Positions 34,600 to 46,820 of a stretch of 64,000 bases of DNA are shown here, piece by piece. How positions within the stretch are numbered: the first letter of the stretch is position 1; every line of letters starts with the position of its first letter. This stretch comes from Cunninghamia lanceolata (lineage: Eukaryota; Streptophyta; Pinopsida; Cupressales; Cupressaceae): the NCBI GenBank assembly GCA_027924645.1, contig BSBN01000140.1, forward strand, positions 6,702,501-6,766,500, written 5' to 3'. The notes under the pieces are model-generated. The model saw only the letters and a list, made by a program, of their open reading frames with translations, did not search any database and was not told the origin of the DNA. The translations under genes and the position numbers were made by a program.

Positions 34600-35865
34600 A
34601 CTTTGAGTAGAGTAACCTAGAAATATCCCTTCATCACTTCTTTCTTCAAACTTGCCTAGATCCTCATCTCTTTTGATATAGCATTTACTACAAAAAAACT
34701 CTGAAGTATCTCACACTAGGAGGATGACCAAACCATAGTTCATAAGGGGTCTTACCAGAATTGCCTTTGATCTACACCCGGTTGAGAGTGTAGACAACAA
34801 TACTCACAACTTCTCTCCAATAGACTTGTGGAACATTTTCTTCCATCATCATGGTCCTGGTCGCTTCTTGAACGGTTTGGTTCTTTCTTTCCACAACTCC
34901 ATTCTGCTGAGGAGTCCTAGGAGCAGATAACTATCTTTTTATTCCATGTTTTTCACAGAATGTATCAAACTCACCAGAGGTAAACTTTCCACCTCTGTCA
35001 GATCTCAGACAATTTATTTTCTTGCCAATCTCATTTTCCACCATAACCTTGAACACCTTAAAATTGTCAAGAGATTCTGATTTTTGTTTTAAGAAGGTTA
35101 CCCACATCATCCAGGAGTAATCATCAATTAGCAACATAAAATATATGTCTCCTTGCACACTCTTAATTCTAACAGGACCACATAGATCAGTATGCACAAG
35201 TTCCAACCATCCATTTGAAAATTATTCTTTGCTTTTGAATGAAATTTTGTTTTGTTTACCCAATAGACATTCTCTACACATGTTATCAATAGGTTTCACA
35301 AGTTTTTGAAGATCTCTCATAGTCTGAGTAGAACATATCTTGACAATGTTATCAAAATTTACATGACACATTCTCCTATGCCATAACCAACTTTGATCAA
35401 TCTAAGCAATCAAACAACTTTTTATAGAACTACTTAAATGAAAGATGTTACCTCTAGTCTGACTACCAGATGCAATCTCAATTCTGGAGCTTTCCAAGAA
35501 TCTACATTTTCCATCTTTGAATTGGAGATCATAACACTTGTCAACCAACTGTCCAACACTGAGAAGATTATGCTTCAATCCTTAAAAATATAGAACATCA
35601 TTAGTGTTATTCTTAGCATCAAAAGAGATGGATCCTCTGCCACAAATTCTACCAGCTAAGTTGTCTCCAAATGTCACAATTCCACCTTCATATTTTTCAA
35701 AGCTTACAAACTTGCTTTTATCACCAGTCATATGATGAGAACATCCATTGTCGATTACCCATTCATATTTCTGTACAACCTGAGTAGCCAAGGTACTTTC
35801 CACATTTGCACAGCTAGTAGACTCAGTAGGCACTAGATCTTCTTCTTTGATAGCAATGAACACCC
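34600..35865 (-). pseudogene. pol: Element C protease and integrase
   Basis: The protease region (35582-35863) reads EWVIDNGCSHHMTGDKSKF, with Asn where Ser of the D-S-G triad is usual. The integrase zinc finger follows as LWHRRMCHVNFDNIVKI (about 35370) and CRECLLGKQ (about 35260). The core shows ELVHTDLCGPVRI (about 35200), LLIDDYSWMMWVTFLK (about 35120) and LRSDRGGKFTSGEFDTF (about 35000). The second-to-third acidic spacing is typical, but the usual GGE is GGK, so the catalytic Glu neighbourhood is altered. TPQQNGVVERKNQT (about 34900) is intact. Private stops at 35402, 35222 and 34772 lie where element D has CAG, CAA and CAG. Confidence 0.88.
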
Positions 35866-35904
35866 AATCATTTTTAGTGGAACCTCCATGATCAGACTCA
35901 CCAT

Positions 35905-36847
35905 CTATGACTCCTTCTTCACCAGCTTCTTGGACATAGTAGCATTTCTTCTAAACTCTAGAACTATTAGGGTTTGGCTTTGAACCCCTCTCTGGACATC
36001 TTGAGGCAAAATGACCGATCTTATTACAAGAAAAACATTTGAATGGCAACTTTCCTTCATACTTACTAGATCCTCTTGGCAATCTTTATGCAAAAAGGGA
36101 TTCAAGTTCATCAAAATCAGTTTCATCATCTTCAAGATCCTTCCTTGTCTTTTCAAACCTATTTGATCTTCTTGAAGAGATTTCACCCAGATCATATCTT
36201 TGTTTTCCATGAATACTGGCTTTAAATGCAAAATTAGACTTAGGAAGAGAATCACCAAACTCACTCATTTCAAATGCTGAAAGTTTACCAACCAATTGAT
36301 CCCTTGTAACAGTTGTCACAGTCCTGATTTCTTCAATGGTAGAAACTTTATGTTTGTAGGCTGGAGGTAAGGATTTGAGCACTTCAGCAATAATTTCTGA
36401 TTCTTCCAATTTTCCACCAGTACACCTTATACCGCTCACAATTTCATTCACTTTTAGCATGTAGGAGGTAATATTTTCATCTTCACTCATCCTTAAGATT
36501 TCATATCTACCCTTCAGGCTTTGTAGCTTGGCACATTTGACATATTCATCACCTTCATGCAGTGTTTCCAACTTCTCCCAGATTTTATGTGTGATTTTCA
36601 ATTCCAGTACATTTGTCAATTTTGTATCAGACATGACACTCAACAAGGCTTCTTTAGCTTGAATGTTATTCTCAACATCTTTGGTTTCAGCTAGAGTTGT
36701 AGGACCTTTTTCTAGAATCTTATATTCATTCTAAGTTATCAACCAGTAGGCATCACCCATACATTGTAAATGACACTGCATGCACATCTTCCACATATTG
36801 TAATTTGTTCCATCAAATCTCGGACTGTCTTTTTTGTAAGTTGACAT
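35905..36847 (-). pseudogene. gag: Element C gag
   Basis: The minus-strand start at 36847 gives MSTYKKDSPRFDGTNYNMWK, 40-odd bases after the PBS. The longest intact part (36086-36646) includes LTNVLELKITHKIWEKLETL, EGDEYVKCAKLQSLKGRYE and TTVTRDQLVGKLSAFEM, a UBN2-type copia gag. The zinc knuckle is perfect, CFSCNKIGHFASRC (about 36025). A stop near 36086 separates it from the main part. Another at 35951-35953 (TAG) corresponds to CAG in element D. The C-terminal region runs into the protease in the same general reading. Confidence 0.88.
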
Positions 36848-36888
36848 TCTCGATCTCCTCAAGCGGTCAAGCTTATTTCAGAAGAACT

Positions 36889-36903
36889 TGGCTCTGATAC
36901 CAA
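36889..36903 (-). other. Element C primer-binding site
   Basis: The minus strand reads TTGGTATCAGAGCC next to the 5' LTR, an exact initiator-Met tRNA complement. Confidence 0.92.
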
Positions 36904-36904
36904 T

Positions 36905-38247
36905 TGTTAGAATTAGGAGACAATTGAGAGTGGGGGTGAATCAATTGTCCCACAAAATTAACCTTTTCTTCTTTTTAATCTTTTTTCACAACTTACAAAT
37001 AGATTAATGATGTAAACATTAAAGCATGAAAGAATAACACATGAGCAGAAACACAATTAACACATTTGACAGCAAGATTTTTAATGTGGAAACCCAGTGA
37101 AGGGAAAACCATGGTGGGGGTTAACCCAAAAGATTCATACCTTGTTAAAAGTACTTAAAAATGGGAAGGCACTTGCCTTCAGGCGCACTGCCCAGAGCTC
37201 ACTACCTATAGAAATTTATCTTTAATAAAAAAAGAATTAACTAAGAAATAACATCTTCTTCATGCCTGGTTCAGTCTCATTGAATACTCACAAAACTTCT
37301 GCTCTTCTCCCAAATACGTCTTCACTATCACTTCATCCTTTACTATTCTTGTTCCTATGCTTCTCCTCTTCTCTACTCTACATCTGATCCTTTATTGGGA
37401 TTCTATTATTTCGCACAAGGATGATTTTCCACAACTCAACCACACACCTTTATATGCTTCATCAACCTTGGAATAGACATCAAGGTCTACACTACAAGCA
37501 TCTAACTTAATACAAATCACTAAGCTGTCAGCCAAACATAACTGGGACTCAAATCTTCCTCGATCAAGATGCCACGCTCGGTAGAATTGCTCTTAGATCA
37601 TCCACAACACACTTGAATCATTTGGTCAACCAAGACTGGGAAGAATAGTAACACCAAGGAAGAAATCTTCAACAATAAGCTCAATCTTCAGTGTGGACCT
37701 CCAACACAGTAGGTGCATTATCCAAAGACATCCACAAGCACATTGAATTCAACAAAGACATATGCACTCATCCAAATCATCAGAATCACTTGTATCTTCT
37801 TCTAGAACCTCAAGAACACTATCTGTCATGACTCACACTAGAAAGATTTCTTGTGGACCACCAAACCACGAACCATTAGAGTTGATAATACACACTAACT
37901 TCCCAAATGTGCCTCTAAAACTGTAGATCATAATATTTCAATGTGGAGCAATCCAGACTAATTTACTGTCACTCTATCTCTTCTGAACATACAAAAACCT
38001 AGTTCTACTTAGATGGCCATAGCTTCTTCAAATCTTCATGCGGACCTCCCAAAACTTAACTAGAACTACTTCAGACAATCCTCTACACAGCCATATGATC
38101 AAAATACATTGATCTTCATTAATTTTCTTAATATCCTCAACTTTCCAGTCTTCTAAATACGCAACAAAATAGGATATAGTTGACACCAATGGCAACAAGG
38201 ATATGTTAACATCAATGACAACATTACTTAGGTACATATTTCCAACA
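36905..38247 (-). mobile_element. Element C 5' LTR
   Basis: 1,343 bp. It starts TGTTGGAAATATG on the minus strand at 38247 and ends CTAATTCTAACA at 36905. Confidence 0.92.
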
Positions 38248-39580
38248 GTTTGACAATGGGAAGGTGTACTTGAGTGATGATGCTCACTTGAAAATAGTTT
38301 GATGCGGAAGTGTCTTGATCTGATTCCCTGATGGACGAGTGAAGGGGATCAATGGGGTTATGCACATCCCTTGTTTAGCATGAAACTTGCTCTCTATAAG
38401 TAAATTAAATGATGTAGGTGTGCAGGTTGTCTTTTTGAATGGAGGATGCAAGAAGACAAGAGGATCTATGGTGCTTGTTAAGGGTACTAGAAGAGGTACT
38501 TTGTTTCAGCTGGATGCATGCACTACTTAGTGTAATAGTTCTTCTAATTTCAAGAAAAGAGCTTCAGTCACTTCATCCTCAACATTGGAACTAGTAGCGA
38601 AGAAATGTGTTGCTTCAACTTCTAATGTTAGTGCATTTTGGGTACCTAAGGGTGCTCATACTTTGGAAATAAAAATCCCTATTGAGAAGACAATGTTGTG
38701 GCATGAGAGACTTGGTCACATTAGTGAGAAGGATCTTAGATCCCTGAATAATAAAAACCTCGTCGAGGGGTTAAATGATTGTAATCTTAAGTTCAACTTT
38801 TGAGAACATTCTATATATGGAAAGCAAAACTGTGTTCAATTTTATTCAAGTTCTCATAAGTCTTCTGTGGTGTTGGATCTAATTCATTCTGATGTGTTTG
38901 GTCTTGTTAATGTTCCTTCAATTTCTAAATCATTATATTTTGTATCATTCATAGATGATTATAGTAGAAGGACATGGATTTATTTTCTCAGAAGCAAATT
39001 AAAGTCTTTAGTTGTTTCAAAGAGTTTAAATCTTTTGTTGAGAATTATACAAGTAAAAAGATTAAGTGTTTGAGAACTAATAATGGTAGTGAGTTTTGTT
39101 TGGCAGAGTTCGACAAGTTTTGTAAAGAACATGGAATTGAAAGGCATAAGACAACTCCTTACACCCTGTAGCAAAATGGAGTTGCAGAGAGGATGAACAT
39201 AACGTTGATGGAGAAGGCTTGGAGTATGCTTAGTGGTGCTATCCTTGAACATAAGTTTTGGGCTGAAGATGTAGCCATTACTTGCTACCTGGTTAACAGG
39301 TCTCCTACTTTAGCACTTGTTGATAAGACACCCATGGAGGTGTGGTTTGGTAAGAAGCCTTCATTGAGACATCTTCATGTTTTTGGTTGTGAGGCATATG
39401 CATATGTGCCTAAGGAGAAGAGGTCAAAATTGGAGAATAAGGTAGTTAAGTGTATCTTCATTGGCTATGGTGTCGGTGTGAAAGGGTACAAGCTTTGGGA
39501 TCCTATGGCTATAAAAGTCTTGTATAGAAGAAGTGTTATCTTCAGAGAGGTAATACCTTCTCCTATTGTTTTATAGCTAG
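38248..39580 (+). pseudogene. pol: Element B protease remainder and integrase
   Basis: Coding resumes after element C with FDNGKVYLSDD and a typical protease-integrase linker. The zinc-binding region begins MLWHERLGHISEKDLRSL (about 38694-38750). The core has VLDLIHSDVFGLV (about 38867), FIDDYSRRTWIYFLRSK (about 38950) and CLRTNNGSEFCLAEFDKF (about 39070-39120); all three acidic positions appear present. TPYTL*QNGVAERMN (about 39150-39195) has TAG where Gln is usual. The C-terminal part 39193-39576 is a clean 127-codon stretch with TPMEVWFGKKPSLRHLHVFG and FIGYGVGVKGYKLWDP. A frameshift near 38990 and a few stops inactivate it. Confidence 0.88.
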
Positions 39581-41400
39581 AAGAAAAAGAAAAGAAAGAG
39601 GATGTGGTTCAATTTCCTACTACCCTTGAGAAGACTGAACCAAAAGATCCTATTGGACCTGATGATGAGGAGAGCTCTAGCAGCTCTTAAAGTTTAGAAG
39701 AAGAAGAAGAACCTCAACCTCAGCCTTTAAGGAGGTCTACAAAAAACATGAGGCAACCTGAGAGGTTTGGTTATTCATTGCTTGATTCTAGTTGTGCTTT
39801 TGCCTTGATTTCTAACACTGATGAGCCTAAAACTATGAAATAGGCTATGGACATGAAAGATGCAAGTTCCTGGAAGGAAGCCATGGAAGATGAGATGGTT
39901 TCTTTGGAAAAGAATAAAAATTGGGACTTGGTGCCTTTGAATAATGGATGGAAACTATTGGATGTGAATGGGTGTTTAAGAAGAAATTTGGTGCAGATGG
40001 CAATGTTGAGAAATATAAGGCTAGATTGGTTGTGAAGGGGTATTCACAAGTGGAGGGAATTGATTATGGTGAGATTTTCTCTCCCGTTGTAAAGATGACA
40101 TCTATTAGGTTCCTGCTATCTCTTGCAGCATCTTATGACTTGGAAGTGGAACAAATGGATGTGAAGATAGCTTTCCTTCATGGTGATTTGGAGGAAAAAA
40201 TTTATGTCACAGCCTGAGCACTATGTGGTGAAAGGTAAAGAAAATTTGGTTTGTAAGTTAAAGAAGTCTTTGTATGGTTTGAAGCAATCTCCTAGGATGT
40301 GGTACTTGAAGTTTGATGCCTTTGTGTTGTCCATTAGATTTCTGAGATAGAAATTAGATCATTGTGTGTATTACAAGTTTGATAATGATCACATTCTCAT
40401 TATTGTACTATATGTTGATGATATGTTATTGATTGGGAATGGTAAGAATATGATTTCTGTTTTGAAGTCTCAGTTGTCAGAACAGTTTGAAATGAAAAAC
40501 ATAGGGGTAGCCATGTACATTCTGGTGATGGAGATCAGAAGAGATAGAGCAAATACAAAACTTTGGTTAAGCCAGAGTAAGTATGTGAATACTATGTTGG
40601 AGAGATTCAACATGGTAGATTGAAGACCATTGTGTGTTCTTATTTCATTGGGGACAAAGTTATCTATTAATGATTGTCCAAAGTCTCCTTCTAAGATGGA
40701 GGATATGAGCAGAGTGCCTTATGCTAGTGTTGTTGGTAGTTTGATGTATGCTATGGTCTGTACAAGACCAGACATTTCCCAAGTAGTGGGAGTGCTTAGT
40801 CGGTTTATGGCTAATCCTGGACAAGTACATTGGGATACGGTGAAGAGAGTGTTCAGATATTTGTGGGGTACTTCCAAGTATTCCCTATGTTATCATGGGT
40901 ATCCTACATGACCTCTACATTCTGTGAGTATTAGTGGATTTGTGGATTCTAATTGGGTAGGCAAAATTGACAGTAGGAGATCCACCAGTGCTTATGTGTT
41001 TACGATGTTTGGTGGTGCTATTAGTTGGATGAGTAAGTAACAACTTGTGGTTGCTTTGTCCATGACAAAATTAGAGTACATGGCAGCAACTCATTCTTGT
41101 AAGGAAGCCATTTAGCTTAAGAGATTGTGTTCAGATATTGGTGTTGATGCAGGATAGATTACTATCTGTTGTGACAGTTAGAGTGCGATTTGCCTAGCAA
41201 AGAATCCTACCTCCCATGCCATAACAAAGCATATTGATGTCCAATTTCATTATGTTCAAGATATGGTAGAAGATGGGAAGGTGACATTGGAGAAGGTAGA
41301 CACTTTGAATAATGTTACAGATGCATTGACGAAACTAGTGAGCATAGAGAAGTTCAGATGGTGTTCAGAGTCTATGGGCCTCTTGGCCCCTAGCAGTTAA
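39581..41400 (+). pseudogene. pol: Element B reverse transcriptase and RNase H
   Basis: An acidic Ser/Glu/Pro hinge (about 39590-39760) leads to SSWKEAMEDEMVSLEKNKNW and a frame change near 39950. CEWVFKKKFGADG, then [20 protein letters not shown] and EQMDVKIAFLHGDLEE follow (to 40200). After another shift come KKSLYGLKQSPRMWY and the YVDD box at 40411-40422. The RNase H part has YASVVGSLMYAMVCTRPDIS (about 40720-40780), then SQVVGVLSRFM, VKRVFRYLWGTSKYSL (about 40840) and SGFVDSNWVGKIDSRRSTSA (about 40930-40990). The frame ends at 41400. Stops near 41038, 41113, 41156 and 41180 are CAA, TGG or CAG positions turned to TAA or TAG. Confidence 0.88.
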
Positions 41401-41438
41401 ATCTTGTCATTCTTTTGCCTCTTGCAAGGTGTTCGACA

Positions 41439-41448
41439 AGTGGGAGAA
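41439..41448 (+). other. Element B polypurine tract
   Basis: AGTGGGAGAA immediately before TGTTGGG. Confidence 0.9.
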
Positions 41449-42476
41449 TGTTGGGAATTAAGGTGTCTCAACCTTTGCAAATTCCTAGCATTGTTTATTT
41501 AATTGTGTATTTATTTATTGCCTAATTTTGTATTTACTTGCACGTTTAGTTTGGTCACTTAGTTGAGGTGGCATTGTGACATGTCATCCTACTTGGAATG
41601 TGACTTGGATGGTCAAGTCAAACTCACATGGATTTGGGTACCCCATTTGAGGTGGCACTAATATGCAATGTGTTGGCATCTTGTGGTATGTGGAAGAGGA
41701 TATTCAATATGATAGAATCTATGATGTGTAAGAGCCAAGTATAGAGATTCCTATGACAAGTGTCAGAGATTATCTTTGCATGAGAGAAAGATATCTTTGT
41801 GTGCCCAAGTTGGGCTATGACATGTTGTAAGAGGAATATGCTATATTTAGTCTTGTATGACAGATTCTCTTAAAACATTTAAGGATGTTATGTTGGGCAG
41901 ATTTATGATAGTTGTAAGATTCATAAGAGCATCTGTCATAGTCTATTTTTATCCTAGGAGCGCTCCATCTTGGGAAGTCAAATCTGCCATGTTATGATAG
42001 ATGTAAGAAAGGTATATTCATGTTGGACAAGTGTCCTGGGTGTTGTAAAATGGCCATGTGGCCAAGATGGATGCCCATCTCTAGAAGTTTCCCATTTATG
42101 CCTTTTATCTCTATATAATGTGGAGTTTGGAGTTGTAGTTTACATAGTTGATGTACATGTATTGTTATGCTATTGGAATCACTCCAGAAATGACATTTGA
42201 AGACTTTTGGAAGAACTTGCATTGTAAGTGTATTGTAAATTATTACTATTTTGATAATACATTGTGCAGGTTTTAGAATGTGGGGTTTTTCACCTGAAAA
42301 GGTTTTCCCCATGATATATCTTGTGTCACATGTTCTCTTGTGTTTGTGTTTGCTATTGTAATATCTCTGTTATATGTTTAACATTGCTGCAATTGTAAGG
42401 ATTAAAAAGAATTTGCATACATCTCCCCTTATTAGATCAATGTAGGAAGTGTTTCCACTTACCTTGCTTCTTTTTA
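41449..42476 (+). mobile_element. Element B 3' LTR
   Basis: 1,028 bp, followed by the GTATT duplication. The final CA is TA in this copy (TTTTTA), a C-to-T change relative to the 5' LTR. Confidence 0.93.
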
Positions 42477-42481
42477 GTATT

Positions 42482-42799
42482 GAGGTATGAAACTACATAT
42501 GTCATCTTTCTACCAAGAAAAACAATCATATATAACAAGAAATCAATCTGTAACATGTTATTGATCATAACTCAACCATTGTAAACTGATTATACATTAA
42601 AACTTTAAGTTTCAAAATAGGAATACATGCACATAAGGAATTTAAATTATATTGTGTATCAAGGTGTGTATATATATTAAAATCTGGTCCATAATGGTAT
42701 ACATATACAAAAATTTGGCAAATATGCCAACTTGAAACATTTTTTACAAAATGTGGCATATGCCATGTCTCAAAATCTATATAAAATCTGCCTACCGAA
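42482..42799. other. Unassigned DNA downstream of element B
   Basis: AT-rich, nothing recognised. It may be the 3' end or intron of the minus-strand pseudogene that follows. Confidence 0.4.
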
Positions 42800-44997
42800 T
42801 ATCTACATCAAATACTAATGGTCCAATTGACCCTATGTCTCTGGTGAATTCTCAATATGTGATGGACTCTCAAAAAGTGTCCTCTTTGTGCCATGATTTC
42901 TAGTAGTTGATGGAGGCAAAGTTGACTGCATTAACAAGTCAAACAACAAATTTGATTTATCTCTTCAATGGTAAATATAAATAAGTTAGAATTAGTAAAT
43001 AGAATCTTATCTACTATAATTTAGAACTTTCATTTATTAAGATACATCTAAGTAACTACAATTAACTATAAGACCTCTATAAACTATCAATTATTTAGAA
43101 AATTTTAATTCAATTACCTTGACTCTTTATTATCATTCAAACAATCGTTCTGCAAATGATTTTCTCTTAAGATGATCAGGTGTCCTACTGAAGTGTGATG
43201 GCAAAGGTGGCACATCAGTCACTTTCTCAAGAGACTATAAAAGTAAAGTAACATTTCAAAATAAATTAATATATAATTATGAAACAAAAAAGGAAATGCA
43301 TAGATTAAAAAAGGTTAGATGTGTTACACACAAACAATCTAGACTACACTACACAAAAACTTATCTACTAGAAAACAAGCACATACCACCATTGAGGCCT
43401 CCTACATCGATTAAGAAGGACTCGTCATGGATGAACCAACTAATATCTCTTGTATGAAAAATGACAAGAATGTAAGACTCTATGTATACAAATAATCATA
43501 ATAATTTTTAAATTAATAGATCAATTTATCTATTCTCTATTTTATTATTTATCTAAATGACTACAATCAAATATTTAAGTTTTCTAAATTATCAATTAAA
43601 GTACAGTTCAATCGAATTACCTACACCCTTTGTTGGCATTCAAAAATTCGTTCCATGAATGATGGTCCCTTGGGTCAATCACAAGTTCGACTAAAGACCA
43701 TCGATAAAGATGCCACATCATTTATATTTTGGATTGACTATAAAAGTAAACTAACATCCAGATATGAAATAATATATAATTACTCAAAAATAATTAAATG
43801 TATACAATAAAAAAAGTTGATGTGTAGAATAAATTATACTAGCAAGTCCAAGCCAAATTGGATTGCAGAGAGAGTTCCATGGTGAACTTCTATCAACTCG
43901 TCCTCTATCATCAACTATTATCCCCCTTAGATACATTAGTACTAATCTTTGTTTATATTATTTGAATGGAATACACCATGAAATTTAACTTTAAATTTTA
44001 CCTCCAGAAAATATTACCCACTGATGCTTGTACTTCTACTCTCGTACCTAACCCCTCAGCTTGAGTTCTGGACACTGCCACCTCATATTGTGAAAGAGAT
44101 GTATGGGGGATATCATACTCTAAAGTGTTTAGTGGTTTCTCACTACTCTCTGTAAGAGGACATAAGCACAACTGATTGCAAAAAATGCAATGATGAGGCA
44201 CACAAACATGTGTGGAAGAGGAGGGTCTAGTAATATCAGGTGATCCAATATCACCACCAACATCATGTGATTGTGCAAATTGAGAGGTCTGTGTAATCAA
44301 GTGCTCAGTAAAAGAGTGTATGGCAATGAGGCCCTGCTGTGTTGCATTTGCAACATTGACTGGGTGTTGAATTAGAGGCAAAGAAGGGATTGTATGAGGG
44401 GTAATAAAAGGACCTTGCACTTGTCTCATTACCTCAGGTCTATCTTGAGGCATTCCCTTATCTACTCCCTAGAACTCTCTAAAATCAAAATAATTCACAT
44501 GGTGACCCATTACAAACTCTTCATATAGTTTACGAAGGAATTACAAAGGTACATCTAAATTGTTGTTGGGTGGTTTATCAAAAACCATCCACCGGTGATC
44601 CCAAAAGTTCTGACTAATACTCTCATGTGTACACCATTTTATCGAATACTTAGGCTTACGAACATCAACATGCATTCCAATTTTAGGATTGACAAAATAT
44701 TGTGCTAACATTGCTTTGGTAATGTCTAACTCTTTCACTTGATATAATAAACCATTAGCATATTACACCTTCTTGGTTTCTCACCATTGATTAAATGATT
44801 CATGTTGTCTTGTAATGGTTCGAATATCAGTAATAATTTCCTCTAAATTTGATGTCATTGAAAACAATCAAGGGTGTCGGCAATAAATTTCTACAATCCT
44901 TCTTATTTGATCAATATTTATTTTAATTTTCTCTTTTATTGTTGGAGGGGGAGGGTTTGGTGGGGGAGGGTTTGAGTTTTCATGTTGTTAATCCATT
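42800..44997 (-). pseudogene. Unidentified multi-exon gene remnant with a duplicated 117 bp exon
   Basis: I do not recognise the product. On the minus strand a large first block (44997 to 44002) starts MD*, then NSNPPPPNPPPP. It continues with MTSNLEEIITDIRTITRQ, ELDITKAMLAQYFVNP, CTHESISQNFWDHRWMVFD and a Gln/Ser/Pro-rich tail, with about five stops. It ends at a donor-like AG/GTAAAA. A 117 bp exon lies at 43621-43737 and again at 43118-43234. Both have a TATAG acceptor and an AG/GTAATT donor. The proteins share S(I/L)-x4-DV-x6-FSRT-x-D. A shorter exon (about 43387-43448, AG/ and /GTATGT) and its counterpart near 43890-43940 suggest that a two-exon, 503 bp unit was duplicated. A further exon may begin at 42925 (TGCAG acceptor). 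It could be a captured host gene or an unrecognised transposon protein. Confidence 0.5.
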
Positions 44998-46348
44998 TTA
45001 ACTATATAAAATATAAAACATACCCATTTAGGATAAAAGACAAACAAAAGTTACTTGAATTTACGAAAAAAACAAAAAAATAGAAGAACTTCTCATACCT
45101 AGATCAGATATCCATTCTCCTTGCTTTTGATATCCGTTTTTAGCACCTGACTACATTTTGCAAGCCACGAGTTTGCAAAATGCAGACCTAATTTGTGTTT
45201 TTTAATGTCTCCAAAATGGATATCCATTTTGGGACTCACAAAATGGATATTATATCCATGCCTGGGAAAGTCAAACTTCCCCTTTTCATGATTTTAGCTA
45301 AGTAAAAACATAATTTTTTTCCTATTGACATTGTTTGGCCCACGATGATCCTACACTCACCTTATTCTTTTCAATTTTGGTATTTTTGGATACCCATTTG
45401 CTTGATAAATGATTCAGAACCTTCAAAATTTTCAACTAGCTATTTTTAGAATGTTTACATTTGAGCACGTATGGAAATAAAAATTTACTGAAAGCTTTGG
45501 AATAGTAAAATATAACCTTTGGTGAAGGAATTCGCTAAAGATCATCTGTGGCTTGAAAGATATTAAAGTTTTTGTTTATTTAAAAACCCTTGAAAATGTT
45601 GCAAAGTCAATTTTGAGGCACTTAGAGGCACCATACAGCCCCAAAAATGGGCATAATAGGTAGAGCCAATTAAAATGGCATAGATCTCTTCATGAGCTTT
45701 TCAATGCATCAAACGATACGTCAATCAAGCACTTAGATCAAAAGATATGGCTCCCAAAATTTGAGCTATTTTTGGAGGGAGTTACAAATTTTATAATTTT
45801 GGCTCGAAGGCACCAAAAAGGGTTACTTATGACCATTTTTTGAGAATCTTTTGGTACTAGAAAAGGAGGGGAAAGTTGTGAGTCATGAAAGGAAGGGAAA
45901 ATAGAAACCCTAGCAGATTTAAAGCTATAGAAGGCAGAAGACTCTAGAATCCAAAGTAAAGAAGTTGTATTGTGTTGCAACATGTTGAGGATTTCATCCT
46001 CTATGTTGATTTTAATTTTTGTAATGTGTTTTGTTTTCAGTTTAATAAAAGAACATTCCTATTTTTTGTGAGCAATCTATTTTGTTGTGTGTTTTGGGAT
46101 CTACCCCCCCCCCCCATCAAACCCAATCAACTACATGTATTGCTTAACTTTAGTGTTTCTAAATTGAGATTTAATTTTATTTCATTAATGGAAGACTAGA
46201 TATGGTGTTATTTTTAATGTTGAGGATATTGATTATTATTTTTCTCTTTTTATCATATCTCTTCTCTTTACATACAAATTCAAGCCTAGGTTGAGAAGGG
46301 TGCATAGCAAATCCAACACTTGGAAGATCTCCTTAATCATTAAAGAAG
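44998..46348. other. Unassigned DNA
   Basis: Contains a short inverted repeat of the word ATGGATATC near 45110-45260 and a run of 12 C at 46104-46115. Open stretches at 45738-45983 (minus) and 45972-46199 (plus) have no recognisable domain. Confidence 0.45.
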
Positions 46349-46820
46349 TGCACCTTGTAGTATGAGAAGAGACGATTCGAATGAGAATATTCAAATCATC
46401 CTACCTTAAATCCCTGGCCAATAAAGCTACTCTCATAGTTGGAGCTACTTCTTGCCATCATCTAGATAATGAAGAGGTTGGTTTGTATCTCCACATGGTA
46501 AAGCTTAAATAGTAGTATGTAAACCAAGAATTAGACTACTATTATTACTCCACCACCACGATGGGATATGTTGGTCCCTTTTCCTATGCAAGAGCTACAA
46601 AATGGGTGGGGATCCTTGAGTCCTCAACCTAAATAACTTTCTCAAAGGATTGTTCAAATACAGAAGATCTTTCTCCACTACCTAAAAGGTACCTGAATTT
46701 CTTGTTTTTTACTTTATATTTGAATTAATGTTTTAGAAACTCTTATTTAAATAATTATTATATACCAATGACCATCTTTTAATTATAAACCTTCTATGTT
46801 GTACATCTTAATTATTAGTA
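46349..46820 (+). repeat. Dispersed repeat, copy 2 (partner 22862-23340)
   Basis: Direct-orientation copy of the 22.9 kb repeat with moderate divergence. The shared frame ends in HMVKLK followed by TAG. Later blocks (ACTCCACCACCA-GATGGG, CCTTTTCCTATGCAAGAG, CTCAACCTAAATAACTTTC) are conserved at nucleotide level but not in one frame. Confidence 0.75.

Larger units (their letters stand above)
31010..38247 (-). mobile_element. Element C: complete Sirevirus-like Ty1-copia nested in B
   Basis: Minus-strand element with 5' LTR 36905-38247, PBS, gag, protease, integrase, reverse transcriptase, RNase H, repeated polypurine motifs and 3' LTR 31010-32371. The target duplication is GTTCG (31005-31009) and GTTTG (38248-38252), one mismatch. 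Its proteins and LTR ends match element D at 53922-64000, so they are the same family. The reverse transcriptase wording (GYSQV..IDFEETF) and the repeated polypurine motifs before the 3' LTR are typical of the Sirevirus lineage. Confidence 0.93.
28928..42481 (+). mobile_element. Element B: complete Ty1-copia, interrupted by element C
   Basis: LTRs 28933-29970 and 41449-42476 flank a PBS, gag, protease, integrase, reverse transcriptase, RNase H and polypurine tract in copia order. The target duplication GTATT is at 28928-28932 and 42477-42481. Element C (31010-38247) sits inside the protease region. Without it, B would be about 6.3 kb. Taking C and one copy of its target duplication out restores the reading through ...VF and DNGKVYL..., which confirms the nesting. 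Several stops and two frameshifts mean B is inactive. Confidence 0.93.
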
